A stretch of DNA of 64,000 nt from Earliella scabrosa (taxonomy: Eukaryota > Basidiomycota > Agaricomycetes > Polyporales > Polyporaceae), in NCBI GenBank assembly GCA_022605405.1, contig JABYQQ010000018.1, positions 186,001 through 250,000 of the forward strand, written 5' to 3'. Below are positions 35,880 to 47,204 of the stretch, piece by piece. Within the stretch, counting starts at the first letter, position 1; every line of letters starts with the position of its first letter. The translations under genes and the position numbers were made by a program. Below the pieces are notes generated by a model that saw only the letters and a list, made by a program, of their open reading frames with translations, was not told where the DNA came from and ran no database searches.

Positions 35880-37448
35880 CGCTGTAACCTGCACGAGCGG
35901 AGAGTGGTTCGCAGAGGTCGTCGGAGATGGTATGAGGGATATCGTAGGAGAACGTGGGCGAGAGAGTCGTCACAGATAGCAGGGGAGACAACAAAGGATG
36001 TGCCGGGCGGAGGGTGAGTGAGGACCGAGAGGCGTCCTGCGACTACAATGAATACTAGGATGCGAGAGCAAGGTGGACGCGATGGGCACAGGCCACGGCC
36101 GTATGTATATCAGACAGCAGCGCGCGGACTTTCGGGTCTTATGACGAAATGTGCGCAGAAGTCCGCAGAAACATAAAAAGAGCGCGATCATATCTTCGGA
36201 CACGCTCGAGCAGCGTGTTTTCTCAGATGGGACATCACCATCCGGAACACCCTGGAGTGGCACATAGGGACCTGATCGCGATGCGCACGATTGTTGCACG
36301 ATAGCGCGGATGCGCGAGGCCCTTCGGGGATGCGCGATGCATCCTGAGTCCGCATTCCCTCCCCGCTGCGCCTGAGCTTGAGCTCGCGATAGCATGGGCC
36401 CGGCGGAGCTGGGCGCGGGCATAGCTGGGCCACGTCCCTGTCGTTCCTAGACAGCGACTCGTGAGCAGGCAGCAAGAGTACGTCCATATAACGAGATCGC
36501 CCCTCGCCAGAAATCTGTCGACAGAGCTTCGCACCTTCGCGCCAGTCCAGACCGTTCGCGCAACGCGAAAGCGATCCCACAGCCCCAGAGCGAGAGCTCC
36601 ACGCCCTGGCAGTGAAGCGTCCAAGTGCGAGCCGGGCGAGAGTTCGCGCGTCGGCCACGAGGCAACAGCGTGTTTGTGCGGGAGATCGCTGCCAGTTGCT
36701 GTTCTCATGTGTCGCTGTCTGTGTTTCAAATGGCCGTGATTCTTGACCCGGAGAAAGTCCTGACGACGGCTTAGCCATCCTTCTCATCTCTCGGAGGAAG
36801 TCTGCAGCTATGTCCATCCATGGTCGGACGTTCCATCTCGGGCGACGACGATGGATAGTATCTTGAGATATCTGCGCCGCGCTAGCTACGTCCGTGACGT
36901 GTCGGACAAGCGTAGAGTTCGCACCTGAGCGCAGAACTCACGATCAGGCAGCTGATGATGGAGAGAGCTGTGGCCAGGGTGGTGCTGTGGTTTGTGGTGT
37001 AGGGGAGGGCGTTGAGAAGAGGGACCTTACTACAGGCGCCGTGCCCTGCAGGCCTCTTCCAGCTTAAGCTTCTTCCCCTTCTCCGAGGGATCAGCGGAGC
37101 CCGGGGCCCCGCGCAGTCCAACGCGAGGCTCTCAATCGCATTCAGCACCACGCTGCGTTCACAGCACGCGATTACCAGCAGTGCTATATTTACGCTCGTG
37201 ACGAGCTGTGCGAGGTGGGCAGTAGTATAGTACATCCTAAGGTATCTCTAACTAAGTGCTATGTAAAGGCCACCCCAAACCCAGAAGCATCCCGTGAAGG
37301 TGAGATAGCGCGCACGCAGGCAGCACAGGTCGCGGACAAGACTGCAGTAGCCCGTAAAGGCTGGACCAAAGGACGTGAAGAGCGTAGGCACGTCGCCCAC
37401 CAGGCGTGAAGAGCTGCGCAGATGATGCATCATGCCAATGTCCATGCC
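35880..37448. other. Intergenic region, about 1.6 kb
   Basis: No gene could be supported. A minus-strand frame at 36882-37235 contains a short hydrophobic stretch but no motif and no splice partner; another at 36188-36817 is Arg/Ser-rich and looks like chance. Includes the upstream region of the 2OG-like gene. Confidence 0.5.
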
Positions 37449-40227
37449 TCACAGACTGAAGTTCATCGCGTCCCGGTCATCCGACCACAGCCGTGCGTAC
37501 TCCAAGCACAGCCGATACACATACGCTGCGTGGACGAAGAGGGCATGTCAGCAGTTGCTCTCCGGTGCTCGAAATGAATTAACGGAGTAAGCGGGACACA
37601 TCGAGGGGGGCGAGAAGGGGGTGCTAAACGAGAGCGCGAAAGCATGGCAGGAAAGGTGCGTACCTTCCATATCCACTCGTCGCCCTACCGTCCGCTTCCA
37701 CTGCTTCCCGGCACGTGCTATCCGTCTTAGTCTCCGATCACCGTCGAGTGTCTTGCGTTTGCCCGCAGGCATGTACAGGGCGGTCGCGTTTGCCGCTTGC
37801 AGCGTTGACTCCGTAGCTCCGGAGAAGAACGCGTGGATATTGTAGATCTCGGAGTACGATTGCGACAGGGGGATGAAGTGCAGCCTACGGACCGAGGGTT
37901 AGCTTTGGGGTGTAATGTGGCCGCACACGAGACGCAATGACGTACCAGGGTTGCATCCAGTCTGAGAAAAACTCGCGATAGACTGTTGCCTTCAGCACTA
38001 CGCTGTCAGACTCCATGAACGAGAAGAATCGGCCGGAATAGCCCATGCCGTCAAGGTCCACAATGTACTTGTGCTTCCAGTGGTCGCCCAGGTTGACACC
38101 AGAATCATCAACCCGGTGAGTTCGCAATAGCGCGTCTAGTCCACCAGGGTAGTTCTCCGCCCCAACGACCTTGACGAACGCGACGTCCATAATCTCGTCA
38201 TTGAGCAAAACCGCCGGGACATCGGCGTAGATGTAGTTCGTTGATCCGGGCGGGTCAGCAAACACGATCGTGCGGTTACTCGATGACCGATCGTTTGCAA
38301 GCCGAACGAACCTGCCAATCAAAACTAGGTGAGTCAGAAGCAGGAGTTCGGAACGGACACTTACCTATGACGTTGGTACTGCGCGGCGAAGCCGGGAGGC
38401 GAGCTACCACCACCTGTCGAGGCTCCTCGCCAGAAGATCTTGTCACTCTTCTCCTCCCACGGTGTCTCCATGTCGTCCACCTCTTTCTGCTGGAGGTTGA
38501 CCGAGTCCCAACCATACGTATACCGTCTTGTCTGTGCATAGTAGTAGTGACTTGGTATCCGGATGTCGAGGTAGCCTGACGCTTTTGCAGGGGAGAAGAT
38601 CGGGAACACCGCGGCAACGGTACGCCAATCGGAGAAGAAGTGGCCCTGGTTGTAGTGCGCCCACGGGTTGGTGCAGAAGGAGTAGTTGCCGGCCGTGCCG
38701 CGGGCGAAGACGAACTCTTCGCTTCTTGCAGCCAACTGGCTCGTCTTGTTCGTCGATGACGCACGGAACGAACTGAACAGCCGGCGAGCAGCCGTCCCGG
38801 GGTCGCATGTCCGACGGTAGGCTTCCCATACGTTGCCTTCGCCATGCCAGTCAGGAAAGCGGGTGCCACTGAGCTCCGCGCGAATTGCGTCTGCAGCAAG
38901 TATGAGCTCCATTCTATGCGCCCGAAGGAACAGGACTTGCCGTTGTTCAGCTGGAGACTGACGTTAGAGGGTACTCGCTGCTCCCATGGTACGAGAATCC
39001 GACCCTCCGCCATGCCGTTGATTGGAAACTCCATATCGGGAAGCTGGAGAGATCGTGAGTACTCTCTGCAGGAACGAACGGGATCGTGGACCGAGATAAT
39101 ATGAATTCCAGCCCTCCCAACGTCAATTCCCATGTGTCAACTAACCATGCGGTCTTGGAGTGTGACGTCAAGCAAAGGTCGACGGTATGGAAGAGAACAA
39201 GCACATTGCATTGGCAGTCGCGATGCAAGCCGAGTGCAGTCCGCGAGAAACGTGCACACGCTACCGCACACAGCGTCGTCATTGACACCTGACTCGAGCA
39301 GCATGCACGGAGTATGTGTCAACTATCGACACTTGCAGCATCGCTCTTCGCAGATGACTGGGAAGAGCGCACTGAGGGAACGCTCCGAACCTCACGAGAT
39401 TCAAATCGCGTGGGGGAGGATGCAGTGCGAGTAAAGACCGAAATACTCACTTTGTCCTGGAAACTCTTCAACATGGATACAAAACCCGTCGCCCTCGCGC
39501 TGACAACCGTGCTCTCTTCCCCTTCCAATATGTTCACCGCGCTCGCATTGCCGTCCCTTACGCGCACAACGTCCACGAAGGGTAGATAGCCTGCCTGGAC
39601 CAAGTTAGGACGGAAGTGACAGGCTCATCTTGGGGCACAACGCTATGTCACGTCTAGTTACAATCCTGGTAGCGAGGGATTACGCGCTGCATACAGCTGC
39701 ACCACACGCAGAGATGCGTTTCATAACAAGGCATTGCATAGCGTGGTGCCTCACTCAGAGCAAGCATTGAATTGACGTACCAGAGATGCTCGCCATTGTA
39801 GCTGCTCCCCAGTGATGTTCCAGAAGGGTGCGAGGTCTTCGTCGATGTTGTCATACTCATCTATCATGAGCACATCGTTACTGTGCGCGAACTGCCACCA
39901 ATCGTCAAACCCCTTTGGAGGTTTCCGCTTGTATCTTCGTTCGTATTCGGCCACGGCATCCTCCAGTGTCTGACTCTGTTTCGCGAGCAGCTCGCGATAG
40001 CTGGCTTCCGCGTCTGCCATGAGCTTGGGTATTGGGTGCTCCTTGATTGTGGGCCGCGCATTTGACCAGCTGAAAGGCAGGTATCGTGAGGTAGGAAGAA
40101 GGGCGTTGTCCGGGAAGTTGTTGACACTATGTCGTCGTGCAGACCATAGACCGGCCTGCATGAAGACGATGACGAGGGCCACGAAGAAGATGAGGCTCTT
40201 CCTCTGGCCGGAGAGCCCTTCGTACAT
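37449..40227 (-). CDS. GT90 (CAP10-like) glycosyltransferase
   Basis: Type II Golgi/ER glycosyltransferase of the family that includes Cryptococcus Cap10/Cxt1 and animal Rumi (xylosyl- or glucosyltransfer). Exons (minus): 40227-39781, 39594-39451, 39043-38959, 38890-38365, 38311-37946, 37884-37664, 37525-37449; 621 residues, phases close. The N-terminus has a signal anchor (LIFFVALVIVFMQAGLW). Family marks: HPIPKLM, AVAEYERRYKRKPPKGFDDW, MIDEYDNIDEDLAPF, LPFVDVVRVRDG, LPDMEFPIN, GEGNVWEAYRRTC, KSDKIFWRGASTGGG, QRHRFVRLAND, HKYIVDLDGMGYSGRFFSFM and FIPLSQSYSEIYNI, then LCLEYARLWSDDRDAMNFSL at the end. The third intron uses a weak donor (GTCTCC) and is the least certain junction; intron 2 is 407 bases, unusually long. 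Donor and acceptor sugars are not predictable. Confidence 0.92.
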
Positions 40228-40578
40228 TGCTTCCTTGATCTACTGTGTCCGACGTTCTGAAGGCCGAATGATGCGCGTACAGTGCAGAAAAAGGAGTCTA
40301 AGCCTGGGCTTCGACGCCAGGTCGACCTGTGAGCGTGTGGGGTAAAGAGCGGACGGGTTGGACAAGGCAAGGGCGCAGAACGGAGCAAGTCCAGCACAAC
40401 AGCGCTGCATCTGTCGGACACCGACATTGAGCGCCTCCATGGATTACGTAAGATGAACGCCGGATATGGGCGCTTCTCGGAACCCAGACTGCGGCGGTAC
40501 TGCCTGGCGACTCGGAGTCGGAGGTGGTGACCGTCGGTCGGACTCGCGCTCAAGCCGTCTTCTCTTCTTCCTACCACC
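40228..40578. other. Divergent promoter region, GT90 and AMSH genes
   Basis: The 351 bases between two ATGs on opposite strands must hold both leaders and promoters. No clear TATA element is seen. Confidence 0.6.
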
Positions 40579-43375
40579 ATGAGCTCCCCAGTATACCCTC
40601 CCAATCACAACGCTGGCGCAGGTCCCAGCTCTTCACGATCAGGCCACTATCGTCCAGCTACTATCGCCGAACTAGCCGCACAAGCACAGGAGAACTTATG
40701 GGATCCAAGCAAGGGTCTCAAACACTGGCTGCGGACTGCAGAGAAGTCGAGACGGAATGCGGAGGCTCTCGTCCAGGAAGGCAACTTTGAGGGTGCCTTC
40801 GTTGAGTACGCGAAGGCCGCCACGATCGTCCTGGAGAAGTTGCCGACACATAGGGAGTACCAGACACTGCTGAACGCCGATCAGAGGCATAACCTTGGAA
40901 TGGTGAGTCTTCGACTTTGCTCCTTGTTCCCGGACCGAACGATCTTCTCGTTCCTGCTATACATTCTTTGTATTACATCGGTACACTCCACTCTACCTTC
41001 AGTTGTGCCGACCATGCGCAAGTCGCGAATGGTCGGCAGACCGGGTAGATCTTCCTTGTCTCTCCCTCATTGGCAGTACAAGTTTCAATATGTTGTTCCT
41101 TGGAGAAACTCAAGTTATAAGTTACACTGCGGCATGGACATAGTGCAGAGTCTGATACCAATGCGGCACGCTCTGCTGTGTGCCGCACTTTCCGGTAAGA
41201 TGTAGATCAGATACGGAGGACTATTCAACGGGTTCTCCTCACGAGACATGTTGCTGCCAATACTACCCTATATTGTCATCCGTTATCTCCCATCCATGTG
41301 TCTCATCTCTTCAACTTACGCCGTCGCTAACTGCTGTTTCCCAGAATGGGCAAGACATTCTTGACAGTCTCAGCCAACTCAAGCCGATCCTGGTTGAACG
41401 CTACGAGAGCTGGCAATCAAGTCAGCGTTCCAGTCCAGGCTCAAGTCGACCAGCGTCGACAGACCCGCATCTTTCCCGCGAGGAGGAACGGGCACGTGAG
41501 GCGAGAGAAGCAGCGCGTAGGGAGGAGGCGTGGAAGCAAGAGGATTACGTCCGTCGTCAGGCAGAGGAGCGCGAGAGGCAGGCGCGGGAGGAGGCGGCCT
41601 GGAGGCAATCTCAGGAGCGCAGTTCGTTGACCGAGAGGCAGAGACGAGATGAGGAGAACCGACGATACGCAGCGGAGGAGACAAAGCGGGAAGAGGAACG
41701 TGCGAGGAAGAAAGCGACGGATGAGCGGCGTCGGCAGGCGCATGAGGCCATAGTGCAGCGACAGCAGGAGTCGGAGGCCGCGGCGAGGGCAGCGAGGAGA
41801 GACATCGCGAGGCTTACACCATCACCGGTTCCCCCAAGCACAGCAAGTTCGTCAATGCGAATGCCGGAGCCAGATCGGCCTTCGGGGCGGCCAGTATATG
41901 CACCTCAACCCTCTCGTCCCGCCGAACCGTATACAAGCACTAGCGGACTCATGCCACTGGAATCGCCAAACAAGTACGAAGACGACTCTTCCACCGACGT
42001 CGAAGGTACCAAGACATCATGGCGAGCTCAACGCAGTGCCGATCAAACACCAAGAAGCAGACAAGCACTTGGGTATGGGTGGCCACCGTTCAACTCCCCT
42101 GCGGACATACTAACAATCCTAGCAGTGGCCCTCCCCACGTTCCAATAACAACCACATCTCCCGCACCTCCAGAACTTGGCAGCATCAAGTATCCGTCACT
42201 GATGTCGCAGCATCAGCTGAAGCAGGGCTATGTGCCCTCCCTCCAATCCATGTTCGCTTCTACTTCTATCTCCCAAGCGCCTGACTCATCTCTCTTGTTC
42301 GATTCCAAACCACAAATTAGTGGCCTGTACAATAACATCCTCCCCTCTCAGTCGGCCCCTGTTGCCCCAGTCATCCCGCCCTATCCTACTCATATGCCTG
42401 TGCCGGAGTCACACCAGCCGCACCAACCGCACCAACCGCCGGCGACATACGTCCCATCCCATCCGCAGGCCTATTCTAGCCAGCGTGGGCCCTCACCCAA
42501 CGGGGCACGGCCGTCGCAGCCTTCGCAGCACCGTCCATCCGCGTCCTCATCCAGCTCTCGCATCGTGCCCGGCACGTCTAAGGACGCGCAGCTACGTGAG
42601 CTGCGCACAATCAAGCTGCCTCGCGAGGTGCTCTCCAAGTTTCTCTCGATCGCGCGCGTCAACACGTTGCAGAACCGCGAAACATGCGGGCTGCTGCTGG
42701 GCAAGGACAAAGGCTCCAAGTACGTCGTCACGACGCTGCTCATCCCGAAGCAGCACTCGACGAGCGACACGTGCATGATGGACGAGGAGGAGCTTGTGCT
42801 GCAGTTCACTGAGGACCGCCAGTTGATCACGCTCGGATGGGTGAGTGGTGGCCCTTCTCAAGTCTTCTTTCATTTCGGTGGCTTACTGACGCCACGCTCT
42901 TGCCACAGATTCACACTCATCCTACGCAATCATGTAAGTGGCGTCCGCTCGAAGGTGGCCTGGCTTCTGTGTCTGACAAACATACGATCAAGGTTTCATG
43001 TCCTCCGTGGATCTTCACACGCACTCTGGCTTCCAGCGCATGCTCCCTGAGTCCTTCGCAGTGGTCTGCGCTCCTTCCTCTACGCCGCAGTGAGTCTTCC
43101 ACTCGATCTGGTCAAGGCCGCCCAGGTTCTAAGAGGCTTTGCAGGTTTGGCATCTTCCGGCTGACTGACCCCGGAGGGCTGCAAACCATCCTAGAGTGCA
43201 ACGCGAAGGAGGCGTTCCACCCGCATCCTGATGTTCCCATATACACCGTGAGTGACTTCTGCCTTTGTGGCTTCCTTGCATGTCCACTCAGCGTGGCGCG
43301 ATCGTGCAGGATTGTGACAACAGCCATGTGCAAATGAAAGATCTCGCGCTCGAGATCGTCGACCTCCGCAACTGA
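40579..43375 (+). CDS. AMSH/STAMBP-like JAMM deubiquitinase
   Basis: Zinc protease that cleaves Lys63-linked ubiquitin on endosomes with the ESCRT machinery (family knowledge). Exons: 40579-40902, 41345-42072, 42126-42840, 42909-42933, 42993-43089, 43145-43247, 43310-43375; 685 residues. Domains: N-terminal MIT/USP8-dimer-like helices ([38 protein letters not shown], residues 20-105); a long charged coiled coil (about 145-260, EER/EEAR repeats); a Pro/Ser/Gln-rich linker; MPN+ catalytic domain from about 500 with ETCGLLLG, then the JAMM zinc motif assembled over two introns as [21 protein letters not shown] in two pieces (exon 4 supplies only 25 bases). The Cys in PTQSC and C-terminal VDLRN match the family. 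Intron 1 is 442 bases and carries two strong hairpins. The start is the first ATG before the conserved helices. Confidence 0.95.
41007..41186 (+). repeat. Two perfect inverted repeats in intron 1 of the AMSH gene
   Basis: Hairpin 1 at 41007-41037: 9-base arms GCCGACCAT / ATGGTCGGC, 13-base loop. Hairpin 2 at 41163-41186: 7-base arms GCGGCAC / GTGCCGC. Both lie in an unusually long intron. Confidence 0.7.
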
Positions 43376-43720
43376 ACCCCACTCATTCATCACCCACGAT
43401 ATCTTGTATATGTTTGTCATATAACTGTAGGCTATCTGTATGCATGCATCTGTCCTCGATTGTATCCACATCACTATCTTGCTCTTCATCCGCGCCGTAG
43501 CCAGGTGGCTTGCGGTCGTGCACCTTCGGGGTCTGTACTCTACGTGCTTCTCAAAGACTTTCACTGGGATATCGCGATGTCATGCTCATATATGTTACAG
43601 CCGCTATTCTGTCTAGCACACAATACAATCCTGTCAATTCATCTATCGTCTACATCATAGCTGTACAGTATGCGTACACACGCACGAGGGCAACCCAGAA
43701 GCGTCACTCCACGTCATGCC
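43376..43720. other. Convergent 3' intergenic region
   Basis: 345 bases between the stops of the deubiquitinase and the MFS gene. No gene seen. Confidence 0.6.
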
Positions 43721-46231
43721 CTACACCTCAACTACAGGCAGCGCCTCTGCTCCCTCCTTCATCGTCAGCTCCTTCTCGGCAGTAGGGGTGACCGAGCCCG
43801 AGCCCGCGTTCTTCAGATCCCACTTAGCGTCCCGGTCCCTTCGTAGCTTCTCCTCGCGCATGAGCAGCACGGTCAACAACCCAGCACCGCTGAACCCGAT
43901 CATGACCCTCCAAATGAGCCGCGTGGCACGCGCAAACACCTCGCGCACCGTCTGCTTGAGCGCCGCGTCCTCGAGCCCGCCGATCGTCGGGATGACGGCG
44001 TACGCGATCTGCACGCCCTGCGGGAACCGCGCGAGGTAGTCCGCGGGCAGCTCGCGCAGGAGCGTGTTCTGAAGGATCGTGCCCCCGATGACGATCCCCC
44101 AGCTCTGCGCAAAGTTGCGGAGGAAGGTGAAGAAGGCGAGCGCGTGCGCGTTGTTGGACACGGGCAGCGGCGCGAGGATCGGGAACTGGGTCGCGATCCA
44201 GATGATCCCCAGCCCGATGGCGAGCGGGATTTGCGCGCAGATGTACGCGGCGCGGGTGCTGGAGGCGGAGAGCGTGGAGAGGACGCCGAAGCCGACGAGG
44301 GTGAGCGCCCAGCCGAGGTAGTGCGACCAGACGTAACGGCCTGCGAGCTGGATGGCGATCGCGGACGCGATGGCGCTGGAGGGGATGATGATGCAGAGCG
44401 CGAACATGTCGATCCCGGAGCCGACAGCAGAGGCACCGTGCGAGGCTTGGAAGTATACGGGCAGGTAATCTGGGTGCGGGAAGGGTGGGTCAGTCGTCGC
44501 ATTGGAAGTGCAAGAGTAATCTCACAGATCGCTGATAAGGCGACAATGCCATGGATGAAAGTGCCGATGTAACTATGGAGGCCACTCAGTGTCAGTACTG
44601 GGAATATGCTCGGCGCGACTCAACTCACCCGCTGAAGGATGTACGATTGGTGAAGAAAAACCGTGGTACCTAGGAAGTAATGCGAGTCAGTTTCCTGAAG
44701 CGATATGACAAATAAGAACTCACTGTTGGGCCTTTGAGCCAAAACAGCTCAAGCACGAAGAAGACAGCGATGCCAACACCTCCGATGACGAGCGGGACAA
44801 GCACGCGCGCCGACGTCCACGGATACTGAACGCCTCCCCAGGTGATAGCGAGCAATATGGAGACAGTACTGCCAATCATAACAATAATTCCCCTGTAGAG
44901 CATCGTGATTCCCGTCAGAACGAAATACAACGATGATTATCCTCGGAACTTACGTCCAGTCCATCTGCGCGAGCTTCTCCTGGAGACTAGCCTTGGGTGT
45001 GCGCACACGCAGGAAGATCATGGTGAGCAGCGACGCGATGCCGCACACCGGGAGGTTGAGGAAGAATAGCCACCGCCATGCGCCATGGTCCGCGAGCGCA
45101 CCACCTATGGGAGGCCCGATCGAACTTGCATACGTTGTGTAAGAAAGTGACGTGCCAGAAAGACGGCCATACAGACATACCATGCAAACGCCCATATTCT
45201 GCATGCGCGAAGTTAAGTAACCGCCTGAGCGAAGAGGGAGAGAGGCGAAATGGGACGCACGATGCTTGCACTCCCTGGTACTTCCCGCGCAAGGGCAGAG
45301 GAACCAAGTCTGCGTAAATGATTTCTGTGATGGCGATGCACCCGCCGCCACCGAATCCTTGCACAGCTGTAAGCGGGTGTCCACAACGTCAGTAAAGGCT
45401 CTTCTGAAGCCACAAGGGTCAAGGAATCATAGCGCGCAGCTGTTCCGAAGGCGACGCGTGTCAGATGATTCCATACCGGACGCAGGGCGGAATGAGATGA
45501 CGTCGCACCGGGCATCCCAAGCTCGAGTTGCGCCCTTGTCAGTGTCCACACTCACGCCTGTCATCCAGCTACTGAGTCCCCACCGTGTGTCCGGTGTCCA
45601 GTATGATAAGGCAGGCTCTGCCATGATTCAATCCGGGATGCCGGCATTTCCGCAAACGTCGACCCATATCAAAGAGACGTGTCCATCGACAGAGCCTCAG
45701 CGTGCCGACATGGACCACCATCCACACTTCAGGCAGCCTCCTTGCCCAGAGACGACATTCGCAGAACACACGCATACAGTCCGGTAGAACTCACCTCTTC
45801 CAGCTATCAACATGTTCATGTTCTGCGCCGCGCCCGAGATGGCCGATCCGATAGCAAAGACCAAAATGAAGGCAATGAGGACCGGCTTGCGTCCAAACGC
45901 ATCGACGAGGTTGCCTATGAGCGGAAGGACGGCCGTCGCAGCGATGGTATATGCGCTTCCTGCCCAGATGAAATCTGTGCCATGGAGCTCGCCGACGATA
46001 GTGGGCAGGGCGGTGGAGATTGCGGACTGAGGGAGGCATACCACTTGGTCAGCCGGTGGAGGCGGTGAGGGAGGATAATCCTTGGCTCACCAGATCCAAG
46101 GCCGAGAGAAGGTCTACAGTCAGATTGGAAACGTAGACCATCCAGAAATCTAGACCAGGGTTGAAGTCGGGCACTGTGGCGCTGCTACCTCTCGGTGTAA
46201 GTTCGAAGGAAGACGTGCAACCTGACCACAT
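43721..46231 (-). CDS. MFS drug:H+ antiporter, DHA2 (14-helix) type
   Basis: Plasma-membrane exporter of toxic compounds by family. Exons (minus): 46231-46091, 46026-45795, 45366-45261, 45198-45181, 45124-44954, 44892-44724, 44669-44629, 44572-44526, 44469-43721; 557 residues with phases closing. Motifs: helix 1 DFWMVYVSNLTVDLLSALDL joined to STALPTIVGEL; WAGSAYTIAATAVLPLIGNL with loop DAFGRKP (motif A); GFGGGGCIAITEIIYADLVP; motif C-like SIGPPIGGALADHGAWRWLF; the long C-terminal half with ASHGASAVGSGIDMF. Exon 4 is only 18 bases and is needed to read QASIWAFACSIGPPIGG. Intron 2 is 428 bases. The hydrophilic tail ends near 43721. ATG at 46231 gives a short polar N-terminus; a more upstream start cannot be excluded. 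Substrate unknown. Confidence 0.93.
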
Positions 46232-47204
46232 GTGCGCACCTTGAGGCCATCCTCGCCTAGGTCTCAGTGGGGGAGGAGGAAAAAGCTTTCACAAGGCGGC
46301 GGCGCGGAGGAAGCTTGGACGGGGCATATATTTGGGGAAGCCTAGTGAGGGGCGGCACCATCTCGAGAGCTGCGTATACCTCCCTAGTAGAGAACATGAT
46401 TGGAATGATCGTATGCGGTCCAGGAAGACAGGATGCTCCCGCACGACAGATGAGAACCACCGGCGGCGATGATCAGGTGTGCGGCTGTCTCCGCTCTATC
46501 CTGAAGAACGCTCACGGAGACAGAACTCAGAAGGCCTGCCTTCTTGCCATCTGTCACGAGCAAGTCGGCGACAATCTGTATGAGTACTGTCGAACATACT
46601 CATCAGTATGTATTGACTTCAGCAGTATTATCAGGCTAAGCCTGAGCGCTGACCTCTGCGGTGACAGATAGGCTTGGGAAATACCTGTCATGGCAGAAGG
46701 TGGGTCGTGAGCTACTTGTGGATGCTTCCTGTCCCGCTGGTGGTGCGCGGTAAGTTGCTCCGTACGCAGTACCACTACTTAGTGGTTGGTCGGAAATTAG
46801 GGAGAAGTTGGTCTACAGCAGCTGATCTACAGCCGCCCAGTGCGCGTCGATGGTACCTCGGCGTTCTCCGATCCCCTCAAGTCCCCTCGGCGCTTATAAG
46901 CTTGAAGAAAGCTTGACTCCTCCCGCCAGGCTTGCGTTGAGGCCAGCTCAAGTTGATGCTGCTGTCATGCCTATGACCGAATAGAACAGCTTGTGTACCC
47001 AGGAAAGTCCTAGCAAATTGCACTTTGTGTGGAGTGAGTCTCAAGGATGGCGTACTTGTGCAGGCAGTTTCCTCTACGACAAATTCGCGAATACGAGCTA
47101 TCATAGTCATGTAGCTTGACTACTATGATACAATAGACGACCACAATTCGTTCTGTGACTGATTGGCCAGTCCCTGTGTCACTTCGAAGCAAGCGGTTCC
47201 GCTC
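46232..47204. other. Intergenic region
   Basis: Promoter of the MFS exporter and 3' flank of copy C. The frame 46267-46671 (plus) has no domain signal. No gene called. Confidence 0.55.
46326..46333 (-). promoter_or_regulatory. TATA-like element of the MFS exporter gene
   Basis: AAATATATG, read toward the gene, lies about 95 bases upstream of the proposed ATG at 46231. Confidence 0.4.

Noticed and set aside
36882..37235. 117-codon minus frame with a hydrophobic stretch, considered as a fragment of a membrane methyltransferase
   Set aside because: No catalytic motif and no downstream exon could be found; the resemblance is too weak to call a gene or a pseudogene.
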